A stretch of 64,000 nucleotides of DNA from Rhododendron vialii (GCF_030253575.1 NC_080569.1:9491501-9555500), one strand, 5' to 3'. Positions 45,478-59,323 are shown, counted from the stretch's first letter. The notes: generated by a model not told the origin, from the letters alone. Made by a program: numbers and translations.

Positions 45478-45992
45478 TCTGACGCGAAGAGTTAGTATTG
45501 GCAGCAAAGAATTACTCCTGACTGCGAAAAATTACTCATGGCCGCAAAATATTACTCTTGGCCGCGACGAATTACTCATGCCGCGAAGAATTACTCATTG
45601 CCATGAGGAATTACTCTTGACTGCCAAGAATTGCTCTAGGCCATAGAGAATTGCACTAGGCCATAGAGAATTGCACTTGGCCACAAAGAATTGCGAGACC
45701 ATAAAGTAATTCGATGCGGCCAAGTGCAATTAGATGTGGCCAACAACAATTAAATAGAGTAATTCGTAGCGGCCAAGAGCAATTCGTAGCGGCCAAGAGC
45801 AATTATGTGCGGCCAAGAGTAATTCTTCGCGCCTAGAAGGATTTCTTCGTGGCCAAGAGCAATTCGTGTTGCCAAGAGCAATTCGACGCGGGCAAAAATA
45901 ATTTGATGCAGTCAAGTGCAATTCAATGCGGCTTGCGGCCAAGTGCAATTTGATGCGCCAAAAGTAATTCTTTGCGGCCAATATTAATTTTT
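45478..45992. repeat. inverted minisatellite: about 20-bp units in two opposing arrays
   Basis: 45478-45695 holds about ten diverged units of a 20-bp consensus GGCCGCGAAGAATTACTCTT. From about 45705 to 45992 about thirteen units run in the opposite direction (AAGAGTAATTCTTCGCGGCC). The outermost units also pair ('ttagtattggcagcaaagaa' with 'ttctttgcggccaatattaa'). Twenty-base periodicity and lost frames rule out a protein. The whole can fold into a long imperfect hairpin, like the subrepeat arms of Foldback transposons. Confidence 0.8.
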
Positions 45993-46623
45993 TGTGAACT
46001 TCTAATCTCAGTCATTGGCTTCAATGGTTGAGATGGTGCGTCTTTTTTTGGGTCCCAAGAATGCTCCCCTATATATATTCTTCAAATTAACATAGAATTT
46101 GAATAGTTTTGGTATTCTTCTCTCTCTTTTTTTTTTTTTAAATTACAGAGACATTAATGTATAGTTGTTAAGAGTAAATGTTTTCACACGACAATTGTGT
46201 GCAAAAAATGTGAGTATTTTACTGAAAGGAGGAGAATGAGTCTAAACCATTGGATCAAAGTTATCATCTATTGCAACAATTTATCTTTTGTTAAGTATGG
46301 ATGGACCCTACATCCTTGCGTTATATGCTATAGAAAATTAAGTTACATAAGAAAATTAATTCCAATGCGGAAACACAGGCACATATATATTTTCGTTGGT
46401 TTTCAACTTTCAACCCGATGAAGGCGAAGATAAAACTATGACTTAGAATCAAGATGCAACAAAATCAATACATTTGTTGCCACCGACATATTGCAATGAA
46501 TCAAATAACCAAATATATAATTAATCAGTTTTTTCCCCTCACTCAACCTACTAAACATTTAGCAATCTGAATACATTTCAAAAAATGACACGGCCCTTAC
46601 GCACACACACACATATGTATATG
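45993..46623. other. intergenic, nothing recognised
   Basis: AT-rich DNA without recognised genes or element ends. Confidence 0.4.
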
Positions 46624-46980
46624 AGTCCTCTTCTTATAAGGACTACCTTATTTTAATAAAATGCGGACCTCCCTTTCCCGATCGAATTTCAATGATCCGA
46701 GCCGCTCAATGTGTTCAGAACGTGATTTTAAGGGTACCCTCTAGAAATTAGCAAAAAAAAAAGACCGGAAAGGGCTTCATCCAAGTAGTTTTTGTTTATT
46801 TTTTTTTCTAACGGTTCAAATGACAACTGCTCAAATCAAGCCTTTTCCGGTCATTTTTTTTGTCGATTTCTCTCGAGTACCCTTAAAATCACGTTCTGAA
46901 CACATTGAGCGGCTTGGATCATCGAAATCCGATCGGGAAAGGCAAGAAATGGGAGGTCTTTATTTTAAGGTCCTTACCTA
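46624..46980. mobile_element. foldback MITE FB1, copy 2
   Basis: It shares 'ccgatcgaatttcaatgatc', 'gtgattttaagggtacc' and the inverted partners with 4631-4988. Bordered by CA/TA repeats on the left and a long TA/GA microsatellite on the right. Confidence 0.65.
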
Positions 46981-46983
46981 AAG

Positions 46984-48973
<1,990 letters not shown>

Positions 48974-48982
48974 TTACAAGTA

Positions 48983-49302
48983 GGATGATGCTATGGTGTC
49001 CTCGGTCATTTTGAAAACACCGTAATTTTTGGCATAACTTCACCATTATGAGCATAACTAAAATCCATTACAAGCATAACCGAACCCAAACAAGGTATAA
49101 CCAAAAAATATCCAAAAAACCAACCAAGGCATAACCAAACCCAATCAAGGCATAACAAACAAGTTATGCTTTGCTATGGTTCTGTTATGCTCATAATGGT
49201 TTTGGTTATGCTCATAATAGATTTTGGTTATACTTATAATGATTTTGTTATGTCAAAAGTTACGGTGTCCCCAAAATGACCGGGAACACCGAAGTCATTC
49301 CC
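48983..49302. mobile_element. MULE-type MITE M1 copy C
   Basis: GGATGATGCTATGGTGTCCT at the left and the inverted GGGAACACCGAAGTCATTCC at the right, with a perfect 9-bp duplication TTACAAGTA (48974-48982 and 49303-49311). 320 bp; the interior repeats 'ggcataacc'. It is the reference copy for the family. Confidence 0.88.
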
Positions 49303-49659
49303 TTACAAGTAACACTACTGATATCTTTTTTCACAGGTCTTTTGGTGAATCTTGGCCATTATTTGATTGTGGGTCCTCCGGTCGTCTTTTCTCACGGGTC
49401 TTGGTGAATCTTATCATTATTTGATTGTGGGTCCTCCGTCACCGTAAAAGAAGAAAATATATACTCCAACTGGCTGTGTTAGTTACTCCCTACATTTTTT
49501 TGCCTAATGGGTTCAAATATCAAATTGATGACCAAATAGTTAATCAGGGTACTCTAGGAAGATAGTTAGTTAATTGTCTCATGTATCTCTAGCTAGCTAC
49601 GACGAAAGGATTGCATGTTTCGAAAAATTTGTCTGAGACGAAGCTCTAAAAACCCCATT

Positions 49660-49980
49660 GGGAATGACTTCGGTGTCCCCGGTCATTTTGGAGATACCGT
49701 AACTTTTGGCATAACAAAACCATTATGAGTATAACCAAAACCCATTATAAACATAACAGAACCATAGCAAAACATAACCAAAACCATAGCAATGCATAAC
49801 TTATTTGTTACGCCTTGGTTGGGTTTAGTTACGCCTTGATTGGTTTTTTGGATATTCCTTGGTTATGCCTTGTTTGGGTTCTGTTATACTTGTAATTGAT
49901 TTTAGTTATGCTCCGAATGGTAAAGTTGTGCCAAAAATTACGGTGTCCCCAAAATGACTGGGAACACCATAGCATCATCC
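49660..49980. mobile_element. MULE-type MITE M1 copy D
   Basis: It starts GGGAATGACTTCGGTGTCCC and ends ACACCATAGCATCATCC. Flanks AACCCCATT and AACACGCTT agree at 6 of 9 positions. Opposite orientation to copy C, 357 bp away. Confidence 0.75.
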
Positions 49981-50057
49981 AACACGCTTTGTAGAGAAGA
50001 GAAAAAAATGAAAAGAGATGGATCCGGGCATACAACACTTCGAAGTAGTAATTAATA

Positions 50058-50255
50058 CTCTTCCCGTCCCTAAATAAGTGTCTAACAAGCAAAACTAGGC
50101 CTTCAAGATGCATTTATTTTGTTTAAAAAAATTAAATTTTTTTACAAATCAATAGATAACAATAAGTTCTATTAGATTGTGGAAAAAAAATAAAATATGC
50201 ATGTTTTATAAAGTCTAATTTTACGCGCCGGACATTTATTTAGGGACGGAGGGAG
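50058..50255. mobile_element. Stowaway MITE
   Basis: CTCTTCCCGTCCCTAAATAA and the inverted TTATTTAGGGACGGAGGGAG, with TA on both sides (50056-50057, 50256-50257). Confidence 0.88.
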
Positions 50256-51331
50256 TAATAGTATCAGCCGGCCAGTTGGGGGATGGGGGCCAATGATCTC
50301 TGAACAATCATAGGAGAAGTACTAGTTAAATAGCTACAATACAATACAAGTCCTCTCCTCTGGTCATAATCATGGATTGCATGTGGAGGCCATCACCCCT
50401 CCAATCCCCATAGAGATATCATAGTAGTAGAGCCTGTGATTGCACAGAAAAACCGAAAATGATCAATCAGCCACCTCATGTGATGTTATATAGGACGAGT
50501 GTGATTATATGTGATCTGCGATATGATCGACCATTCTTTAATTTTGCAGCTTTGCTAGGGCATAGGGGCACGGAATTTGAAAAGAAATCACTCTTTCGTT
50601 TATGGTTTTGTCGGTGGCGGAGTGAGGATAAAATTCGGAGGTGGCACCCAAAATCAATATGCTCCCTCCCACCCACTATCCCACAAAGATAGTCTATTAC
50701 AAAACGGCATGCAATTTTTTTAGATAAAAATCAAAGTTAGTTTTTTAATTTGGTGTGAATAAGTATAAGAAATTATGCAGGAAGTGCTTTATTATTTTTA
50801 TCCAAAAACTTGAAACTTTTATTAGATTCAAAGAAAAAAAATCAGAGATAATATGTATGTTTCAAACAAATTTAGCAAATTTCATAATTATTCGCAACCA
50901 AAATAATTAATCTTTCAGTAATTCAAGATTTTTATAATCATCATAGATCGGAGAAGAGATAAATAATAATAATAATAATAATAATAATAAAGAAGAAGAA
51001 AAGGGTGGAATAGGGTTGGCCTGATAAGAATTTAATGGTGAGACAACAATGGTGAACATGTGGTATTTGGAGGCTAAAACTTCATAGAGTATGCGTGTGG
51101 GCCGAGAGATCAATACCTATACCTATACCTATAAGGTTACTCCACAGGTAAAAAAAATAACCCCTAAATTTTAGTGAGGCCTGTCTTGTTGTCTCCTCTA
51201 CGGTGTTACAAAAAGTCAGTTATTGGATGCTTTCTATCGCATAATTTGTTGGTATTGTGATACTCCAAGAACGCTGAATAAATATTTGTGACATGAGGTT
51301 TGTGAATCTTTCAACCTTATATACCTTGACA
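50256..51331. other. intergenic with an (AAT)n run
   Basis: A trinucleotide AAT run lies at about 50959-50989. 'gtcggtggcggagtgagg' near 50610 resembles a hAT-MITE end, but no partner end was found. Confidence 0.4.
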
Positions 51332-52012
51332 CAGTGGCGGTGCCAGGATTTTCAATAAATAGAGTTAGAAATTTGAACTATGTAAACTGTTCAGTTCACT
51401 TTTCTAGTTGTTAATTGAAAGTAACAATTACGATTAACAAGTTAATCAAGTAGATATATATTAATAACAAAATGTAGATTCAATTTACAATTGACCTCAA
51501 TAGCTTTTCATACTTTGAAAACAATGGATGATAGTCTTATTTGTAATGGTTTCAAAAACATCATTCTCTATATCACAACCAAACTATCATGCATCCATTG
51601 GTTACAAATACAATTTCGAAGTCTACTCTCTACAATCTTTATTGCAAAAAATACTCTCTATCGTGGCAATAGCAACCAGTAAAATAAGGGCCAAAGTAAG
51701 AAGCCTATAAACCGAGGAATATGTCATATCTCTTCAGGTCTCAACCATCTTCTGCGCAAGGTCACTAATTCTTTTCAAATTGGAAAACTCCTCACTAGGA
51801 CGCATATCCATGATGGAATTTTGTCGATGGAGGTTCTATTTCGATTCATTTTTTCTATAAGTACAAAACTCTTATATGCGCCAGGACAAAAGTAAATTTT
51901 AAAATGGAATCAAATTAGTAAAAATAGGATAAAAATTATACCTATCTCTATCAAAATTTGACAGCCAGTGAGGTCGACTGCTCACCCTTGTCTCTATATC
52001 CCTCCGCCTATG
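51332..52012. mobile_element. hAT-type non-autonomous element
   Basis: Left end CAGTGGCGGTGCCAGGATTT, right end CCCTCCGCCTATG, 681 bp, flanked by CCTTGACA (51324-51331) and CCTTGACG (52013-52020), 7 of 8 identical. The CAGTGGCGG start is a classic hAT end. No transposase is present. Confidence 0.78.
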
Positions 52013-52020
52013 CCTTGACG

Positions 52021-54391
52021 ACAATTTAAAGTAGTCATTCTTAAGAAAAGTAAGTGCAAAAACTTTGTGCAAAAGTAACTTTTACATTTCGTGAATCTTT
52101 TAGCGAGAGACAAAATTTTGAGACCTCCCCGAGTTAGGAGGTCAAACCATTTTATTCGATGAAGTGACAAAAGAAAAGGCTCGTGGTTTAAGCCAAACAT
52201 ATTTCAAAAGTCAGTAGGAACTACTAATAAACAACCCACAAAGAGACTAAGCACAAGCTCCAAACTGAAAAGAGACAAATTATCCACAAGTTACATAAAA
52301 AAGGAGCTAAAGTATATCAAATTCCAACAATCTTCCACTTTTGCCATCAGTTTACGCGATTCGCCGTGCCCTGACAGGCAAGTCAACTGCCCCACATATT
52401 ATCTCCTGCCCTACTCCATGTTTGTCACCTCTCTCTCCCTCAATATGAATCAAATCATTGCAACTTTTACTCCAAAACCTACCTTTTTTTCTGCGTATTA
52501 GTAAAACCAGACGTCCTAAGAAAAGGATTTGGACTGGACCACCTGTTTCTTGCCAGTTGTAGGTGTTCTAGGACAGCGAATAATTTTCCCTATTTACTTG
52601 CAACTTAATACTAGTAGTATTAATAGTGGAGGAGTACTACTATATAGCAGACCTCATTAACACTGCCTTCTTCGATCTCAGTTGGTTGGGGTCTTGGGCT
52701 TTCTTGGTATGCACCTGGCTCTCATTCCTTCTGTCCCTTTATCTGTTAGCTCCAAATGTGATGTCCTGTGGTGGATCAAACCCATTAAACAAGATTAAGC
52801 AAAATTAATACTTACGCATTGGGAGCTGTAGATAGTCAACACTATCTTTTGCGGAATCTTGGGAAAAGATAATCCAGAAATCAGGAATCACCATTGTGGC
52901 ACTCCCAAACGACATTGCCCCATGCCAAAAACAATTGTTGTTTACATGAGGAAAACTACTGAGGATATACTAAAAGGTTGCTCAACTACTTGATAGAGCT
53001 TGTTCTTTTTTTTTTTTTGATAACTCGGGTGTGCAGGCCAATTTAAGCGCACCTTAATTAACCCTGAGGGCCAATTTCACCACTCATTTGCAGAGTGCCC
53101 AATTAAAGCTTGAGTAAAGCTCCGTATGGATTGACTCAAAAAGAGTTTGATAACGTCCGAGAAGTTTCAAATCTAGACCTTAAGAGAAAGCAAATTCTTA
53201 AATTCCAAGCCTTGACTAGAAGGCCACCTTTGAGTTATTTGACTAATCTCATGGTCCAGACTCCAAGAATTCACTAAGAATCCAGTACTCTTTTGTCACT
53301 CTACGGTTTGAAAACTCACCCAAGAAAATGATATTTTGTGGTCCAATGACTCCAATGCCACTAGTGCTATGTTAGGAGCTGCATTGAATTCCCAGCTGCA
53401 GAATTAGAAATGTGGACTTTCCACATAGTCCAAAAGCCAAAGTTTTCTAGGAATGCACCAATTCAACGCAATCGTAATTATTAATTAACTCAAGGCAGCA
53501 AAAAAGATGGTGACCTTGTACCATATCTTTGTGGGTTGGGTGGTAACAGTGATGTGAAGAGGGAAAGTTTGGGCATCAAAGCTAAGCTAACCCATAGGCA
53601 GTCGCTGTTCTTTTCTTGTTTGCCCTCGAATCCAAATGAGGACGACGGGTAACCAAAGAATCTGAGTTTGGAAAAAGGAGCTACAAGGACAAATCTGACA
53701 TGCCGTGTAGATAAAGGAGGCTCTGCGTCTGTGAAATGGCAAAACAAGTGAATATATTCCCCTCAAATACTCCCAAGTATGGACGAGGAAGTGTGAAATT
53801 TTTGTGTACTAAAAGGAGTAAATTGTTTTCAGGTCTCAACACCAGAAGAGAAAGCCCTACCCTGTTAATATCACTGTGTGCACAGCTTAGCTACAGCTAT
53901 ATATGAAAAGAATCTGATACTTTGCACTAGACTAGAATATACTCAAAAAAATACTCGAAACAATGGTGTTTTCGGTTCTGCACACCAACAGAAACAGAGC
54001 TCTGCCCAGATAAAGAACTATGTAAAGAACTGATACTTTGTACTAGTATATAATCAAAAAGTTGCTCATAACAATGAAGGAATGACATATTTATTATTTG
54101 TTACTACTTTGCACTACTATATGAACTACTATATGATCAAAAAATACTCACGCTACTAACAATGAAAGGAATGACGTCGCTATTTGTTACTTGCAGAGTT
54201 GAGGTAAAATAATGATGATAGGTTTTGCTTCCGTTGAATTCTGGATAAAATTTCCCGTACGTGTTGATATAATATCAACGCAGTTTGTATATGTGGGGCA
54301 TTGTCGAAGTAAACAATGAGGATTATGCGAAATAAAGAAGGAAGACAGATTTATCTAATTCACAGCTGATTGAAGTATGCAATTAACAACA
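52021..54391. other. intergenic, nothing recognised
   Basis: No domain recognised in open frames at 52626-52808 and 53490-53747. It might contain a further 3' exon of the SOSEKI-like gene, but I could not identify one. Confidence 0.4.
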
Positions 54392-54574
54392 GTGTTCCAA
54401 AAGTCGGTTGCCTAGGCCGACTACTTCCTGCCTAAGCGCTAGGCGGTGGTCCAACACCTAAATTGGGCAGCCGACTAGTGGATGCCTAGTCACCACCTAG
54501 GTGCTTAAGCGGCCAACTAGTCGGCACCTAGGCGCTACGCGACCCTTTTCCGCCCGACTAGCGCCTAGCACATT
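54392..54574. mobile_element. short CTAGGCG-rich repeat with 11-bp flanking duplication
   Basis: Dense in GCCTAGGCG, CTAGTCGG and inverted versions. Flanks AATTAACAACA (54381-54391) and AATTAACTACA (54575-54585) agree at 10 of 11 positions, a length more like retroposition than DNA transposition. The family is common in plant DNA but I cannot name it. Confidence 0.55.
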
Positions 54575-54791
54575 AATTAACTACACCAACACATGAAGTC
54601 ATCAATGTTGTAGCATAGTGTTATGCATATTTCATATTGGGAATGGATAATATTCCTACTAGACTAGAGGATGAGAAGCAAACAAAATGAATCCATGTGA
54701 ATCTGAAAGTTTAGTCAGATACTTGAAACCATAAATCAAATCAGACAGTAAAATAACAGAAAAAACAAAGAAGCAGAACCTCACTTCCTAC

Positions 54792-56368
54792 TCACCTGTC
54801 TGCATTGTAAGAAGAAGACCTCTTGAGGCTTGGAAATTCCTCCTTCTTTGTCTCTACCAAGCTCCCACTGAAGTACTCCTTATCTTCCATCTTACTTTTA
54901 CCATTATTGTTCCCCCTCCCAATCACTTCTTGAAACCTAGGGTTTTCCACATTGCCCTCCTCTGCTCCCTTCCCCACCTGATCCCTCCCCCCACCTCCAC
55001 GCGGCACCCTCCCCTTGTAGTGCGAGATCAACGAGAACCGAGGGTCCTTTGCCGACGTCGCCCCGCAGTCCCTGAACGAGATCGAGCCGCACGAGATCAG
55101 CTGCATCAGGACCGACGACGCCCTGTGCCGTCCGCTTGGATGATGGTTGTCGGTCGTCCGATCGGCGCCGATCTCTCCAGGCGGACACAGGACCAGTCGG
55201 CCGTCGGCCTTCATTAGGGTTTCTAGGGTTTCGGGGCTCGAATCCGATGGCGGCGGAGAGATCTCCTCTCTGCTCAACTCGGTGCTCTCTTCTTCTTTCT
55301 TGTGTTCTCTCTCCTCATCTTCTGTTTCTATGATAGGTCTGCGACGGCGTCGTTTGTCGTCGGTCTGAGTGGACGCGTCGGCGGCGGCGGAGGACTCGCC
55401 GGGCGACTCGGCCTTGTAGACCTGGTACTCGTGGAGATCTATGGCGCTCCAGGACTGGTTCCGACGCCGCGTCACCGCGGCCGGAAAATCAGAATCGTCG
55501 CCGGAGGGTCTGGTCTCCGGCGGCGGTCTCCTGAAACTGGAAGAGAAGGACTCGTCGGATTTGGAGATGAGGGAGGCGCCTTCGAGAAGCTCCGATCCTT
55601 TGAGAACGTACTCTTTGCCACTGGCCGGGTAGATGAAATCGCTCTCGGACAAATCGTGCCACACGAATCCGTTCTTGTAGCCCCTGTAATCAAATGCCAA
55701 ATTCAGAAAACGTATTACAGTATCTACTAACACATATATTGCGTAACTTGTGTTGTGTTTTTAGTGTTACACTAAGTCACATAATGCGCGAGCAAAAGTG
55801 CATTAGCAATAACAAGCGCGAATGCGTTTTTCAAAAACATCACAGGTTACTAAAATTCGCGAGGGCAAAGAGCGAGCATAGAGCGAGGTACTGAAGGAAT
55901 ATGGATTACTATGTAATTAAGCGTTACGTAGGACAGAGTACAGAAGTGAAATGTACCGTTTGGAAGACCAGGAATACATGGAAGCCATGCCTTTTCCACG
56001 GAGGAAGTTCAATCGGTTAATGACATCTGCGTAACAGAGAAATCAAGACAATTAAAATCTGAGTAAAGGAACAGAAATCAGAATATGAGGGAGCGGGTTT
56101 TTCGTTTCGTGTTATTGTTACGTAGTATGTATTTACCTCTGAGGTAGAGACCTTCGGGGGAGGAGAGAGGGACTTCCATGAAGTGGGGTTGCTCGAGCTG
56201 GCCGTTACGGCAGAGGTAATAGACGACGGGGACTTTCCTCTCTGCTGCCTTAAGCTTACTACTGGATGGTTCGACCCAGACTTTGGTCCGTTCGGGACTG
56301 GTTTCCCTCTCTTTCCATTTCTGGGGCAGTAGGGCCTCCGTCGTTCTTCCTCTGGAATTCACCGCCAT
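54792..56368 (-). CDS. SOSEKI/DUF966 polarity protein (3 exons)
   Basis: Exons 56368-56137, 56026-55957 and 55683-54792, joined by GT-AG introns in phases 1 and 2; about 397 aa. Residues about 27-125 form the SOSEKI DIX-like domain (KVWVEPSS, VPVVYYLCRNGQLEQPHF, GLYLRDVINRLNFLRGKGM, YKNGFVWHDLSESD, EYVLKGSEL). A long low-complexity Ser/Glu/Arg region follows. The conserved C-terminal motif KADGRLVLCPPG...SVLMQLISCGSISFRDC lies near 280-335. SOSEKI proteins polymerise through the DIX-like domain and mark cell edges in plants. The stop TGA overlaps a strong donor (ACAG|GTGAGT) right after SSSYNADR, where other family members continue, so a short last exon may exist downstream. The coding sequence is GC-rich and intact. 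Confidence 0.92.
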
Positions 56369-56605
56369 TGAAAAGATAGAAATAGGACCCCCAAAACAGA
56401 TGAAGGAGAAGTTAAATGGTAAAAACTTCTACTACTACTACGTAGGAGTACAACAGAGGAAAGCTCGATATATATATAGTGTGTTTTCAGACGGATGGAA
56501 GAGGAGTCAGGAATGATGCCGAGGTGGAGTTAAAATCTTCAACCCTTTTTCTTCTCTTGGTTTTTGAAATTTGTTGGGTTAAGGCCTTAAGGGTAGGTAG
56601 AGACT

Positions 56606-56637
<32 letters not shown>

Positions 56638-56927
56638 GTCCGTGTCACGTTTTATTAGTACTACTAAGGTGACAGATGGGTATACTAGGAAGGAAGGTGG
56701 TCAAGGGGGTGGAGTGTGAAATGGGAAGGAGGGAAGGTGTGGACGGAGATGGGGGGAGTGAGGGAGGGAGCAGAAATTCAAAATTGGGTGCGGCAGACAA
56801 CAGCTACCGAACAAAATTAAAAGTATTATTCGCTGACACTCCTTTGTTTACACTGCTGCTCACTAGTTTTGTTTTTCTGCTTTCATAGTAAAATCGAACT
56901 TTAATTACTGTATGGACTTAATTATTA
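56369..56927 (-). promoter_or_regulatory. 5' flank of the SOSEKI-like gene with GA repeat
   Basis: On the minus strand the TATA-like run at about 56470-56480 lies 105 bp before the ATG. A GA microsatellite at 56606-56634 (CT in the gene's direction) is typical of plant core promoters. Function is inferred from position. Confidence 0.4.
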
Positions 56928-57161
56928 TCTCTGTTCCACGATAACAGTCTCACTTTCTCTTTCTTATCTTTTTTCAAATCAAAAAATTAATTACTTTCGT
57001 GCATAATTTTTTAAATTTTTTCACACCGTATTAAAGATCTCGATTAGTACTTTAATTTGGTGTGAAAAAATTCAAAATATTATACACGATAGTAGTTGAT
57101 TTTTTTATTTGAAAAATAGCATAACTTTTCATAGTAGATTCTCAATATGGAACGAGGAGAG
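56928..57161. mobile_element. Stowaway-like MITE, diverged
   Basis: 'ctctgttccacgataa' at the left and 'atatggaacgaggagag' at the right are imperfect inverted ends, with TA next to both. The interior arms 'gtgcataattttttaaattt' and 'aaaattcaaaatattataca' also pair. Confidence 0.6.
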
Positions 57162-57655
57162 TATATCGTAGTAAAAATTGTACTAAGTACTTCTCTAGCG
57201 TGTTGAAGTTTCATAGTCTACATTAAGATGTAAAGTCAACATTGTACTAATAAGAAGAGGAAGGTAGTTACCTGATTTTCTCTGGCCCATGCGCAAGAAT
57301 GATAAATAAAAAATAAGAAAAGAAAAAAATGAAGAAGAAGAGTCCTCTCTCCCTCCCCTTTTCTTCTGAACCACATCGGTGGCTAGGGTTTTGCTTGGGG
57401 CCTCCTCCGGCGCCTCCTTCCTCTCTGCTCTCTGATCTCTCTATCTCTCTCTCTCTCTCTTTTCTCTTCCAGTCCCCTTTCCCTACCCATCCGCAGATTT
57501 TCTCTCATATTTGTTGTGTTTGGCATCGTCTCTCCTTCCTCTGGCTTTCGCTTCCTTTCTGCTTCGCCTGTCGGTTACCACTCTTAATTGGGTGTAACCG
57601 ATTGGCTTAACAACAAGGTCAGCCTAGCGGTAGTTTGAGGTGTTGTTCACATGCT
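57162..57655. other. CT-rich stretch, possible leader of a disrupted gene
   Basis: 57329-57610 is open and pyrimidine-rich (CT run at 57442-57460), with 'ggctagggttttgcttgggg' as often found near plant gene starts. No domain is recognised and the solo LTR follows at once. Confidence 0.3.
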
Positions 57656-57660
57656 CTCCC

Positions 57661-59318
57661 TGCTTCGTTCGTCGATATATCAAATAAGATCACCCCAAGC
57701 GTAGGGTATAAGCGTCCAATTAAAGCATAATAATCTAGAAGACCAGGATCGTACCCACGAGAATAATTAATACGGCTTGGTTGGATTTGTAGAAGTAAGC
57801 AAGGTTTTCGGCTTTTAGTCAGTCAACTTTGTTTTACGTATGCGGTTGAAATAAAAAGGCTAAATTAAACGGGAATAAATTAGGATAAGAAGCAGGTTAG
57901 GTCTAGGAATTACTAACATCCACGACTCGAGTTAAATCACATTTTCACCGAATTATGTGGTTCAAGATACTCAATTAAGGTTTCTAAACCGGAAGATAAG
58001 ATGGTTCAATTACCAAGCTAACTCTAGAATTTATTTAGCAAACACTTCCAGCGATAGAACTCCAAGCATCATGTGTGGTAAGTAGGCGATGCTCTTACCT
58101 ATAACACCTTAACAATTTGACAAATAAATCCGAACCCCACATCAATTTTCGAACCAAAGGTTTAAACTTTATGGTGAAAAATGCAATTTTTACTCGAGTC
58201 ATGCGGTGCTATTCACCCCATGACCTAACTTTGGAAAACTATTCACACATATCTATGAAGATAAGAGCAAATAAAAATCTACTAAGCATAATGAAATAAC
58301 AACACTAGAAGAAAACTAGATTAAACAATAGATCGGAGTAGCAGCTACAACTTTAATGAAGACTACAATAGCAAAAACTAATTAACTAAGGCAGAAAATT
58401 AAATTTAACGAGCTGAAAAATGAAGAATAATTCAAAAAGCAATTAAATCTTGACAAGATCTAAATTATGCAATAAAAAAGTTATTTGTACAAATGACATC
58501 ACGGGCTTTAATACTCCAAGGTACGTGCACAGAATATCCCAAAAGGTGCTCCAAAGATCCCCTCTGAAGTTCTCGGTACCGATAGCAAAGGCCTTAAGTG
58601 GCTAAGAAAAGAGCTCGGTACCAGAACAGAATAGAACACCAATCTAGTCCCCAATCATTGGGGGTATGGGCGGGGGATGATTGGAGACAAACCTAACATT
58701 TGGCAATATATGCACAAAGTGACTGCTCTCAGAATACCACTGAAACAGTGGCTTCCCTAAACCTCCAAGAATTGAGGAGCTACAGGGACGTTTTGTTGTA
58801 GAACCATGCCCCCAAATCAAAGCCAAATGGCGTCAGAGAGGGCCGGCCTAGAGACCCAAATCAATTTATGTGCACATTACCGAAGCAATTAGGGGCTGGC
58901 GCATGATGATCTTGGTACCGATTGAAAGAACTACAAGGTATCGGTACCGAACTGTCCAATGGCTGTTTCTAGTGAAGCTCAGTACCGATAGGAACTTTTG
59001 CATAGTACCGATACCGATTGGCTTAAGCCCAGCCCTTGTTTTTGATCTTTGACTTGTCCTTCTCGAGCCAACGGATCATCTTCGGGTCTTTGAACGCTTT
59101 GACTTGGATTCCGATGATTCCGTTCTTGGTCACTTTTGAACCTTGCGAGTCTTGACAAGCTTTTGTCTTTAAAACTCCTGAATTAAATGGTTTTTCCTAC
59201 AACACGGAACTCAAATACCTTACGAGCAAAGGCAATTCAAAACAAACTGATTAAACGATAAAATTAACTAAAACTAGATAACTAGCGCACCTTACATTGC
59301 ATTATCGGGTGTTTATCA
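57661..59318 (-). mobile_element. solo LTR (LTR retrotransposon fossil), 1.66 kb, minus orientation
   Basis: On the minus strand it begins TGATAAACACCCGATAATGC and ends GAACGAAGCA (TG...CA). A perfect 5-bp duplication CTCCC lies at 57656-57660 and 59319-59323. There is no internal coding region. It carries an S2 SINE-like insertion. The family is uncertain; several GGTACCGA motifs recur in its right third. Confidence 0.7.
58645..58880 (-). mobile_element. S2 SINE-like element, copy 3, nested in the solo LTR
   Basis: 'tagtccccaatcattggggg' to 'caatttatgtgcacatta' matches copy 2 along its length, but the TTG tail is missing. An extra 'ccaagaattgaggagctacagg' segment lies in the middle. Confidence 0.65.
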
Positions 59319-59323
59319 CTCCC

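Noticed and set aside
45443-45981. Repetitive open frames, or a CRISPR-like array, over the 20-bp repeats
   Set aside because: The unit length is not a multiple of three and frames change. There are no spacers, and the two halves are inverted, so it is a minisatellite.
54930-55730. Plus-strand open frames opposite the third SOSEKI exon
   Set aside because: They are antisense shadows of a GC-rich exon. The minus-strand protein is clearly conserved.
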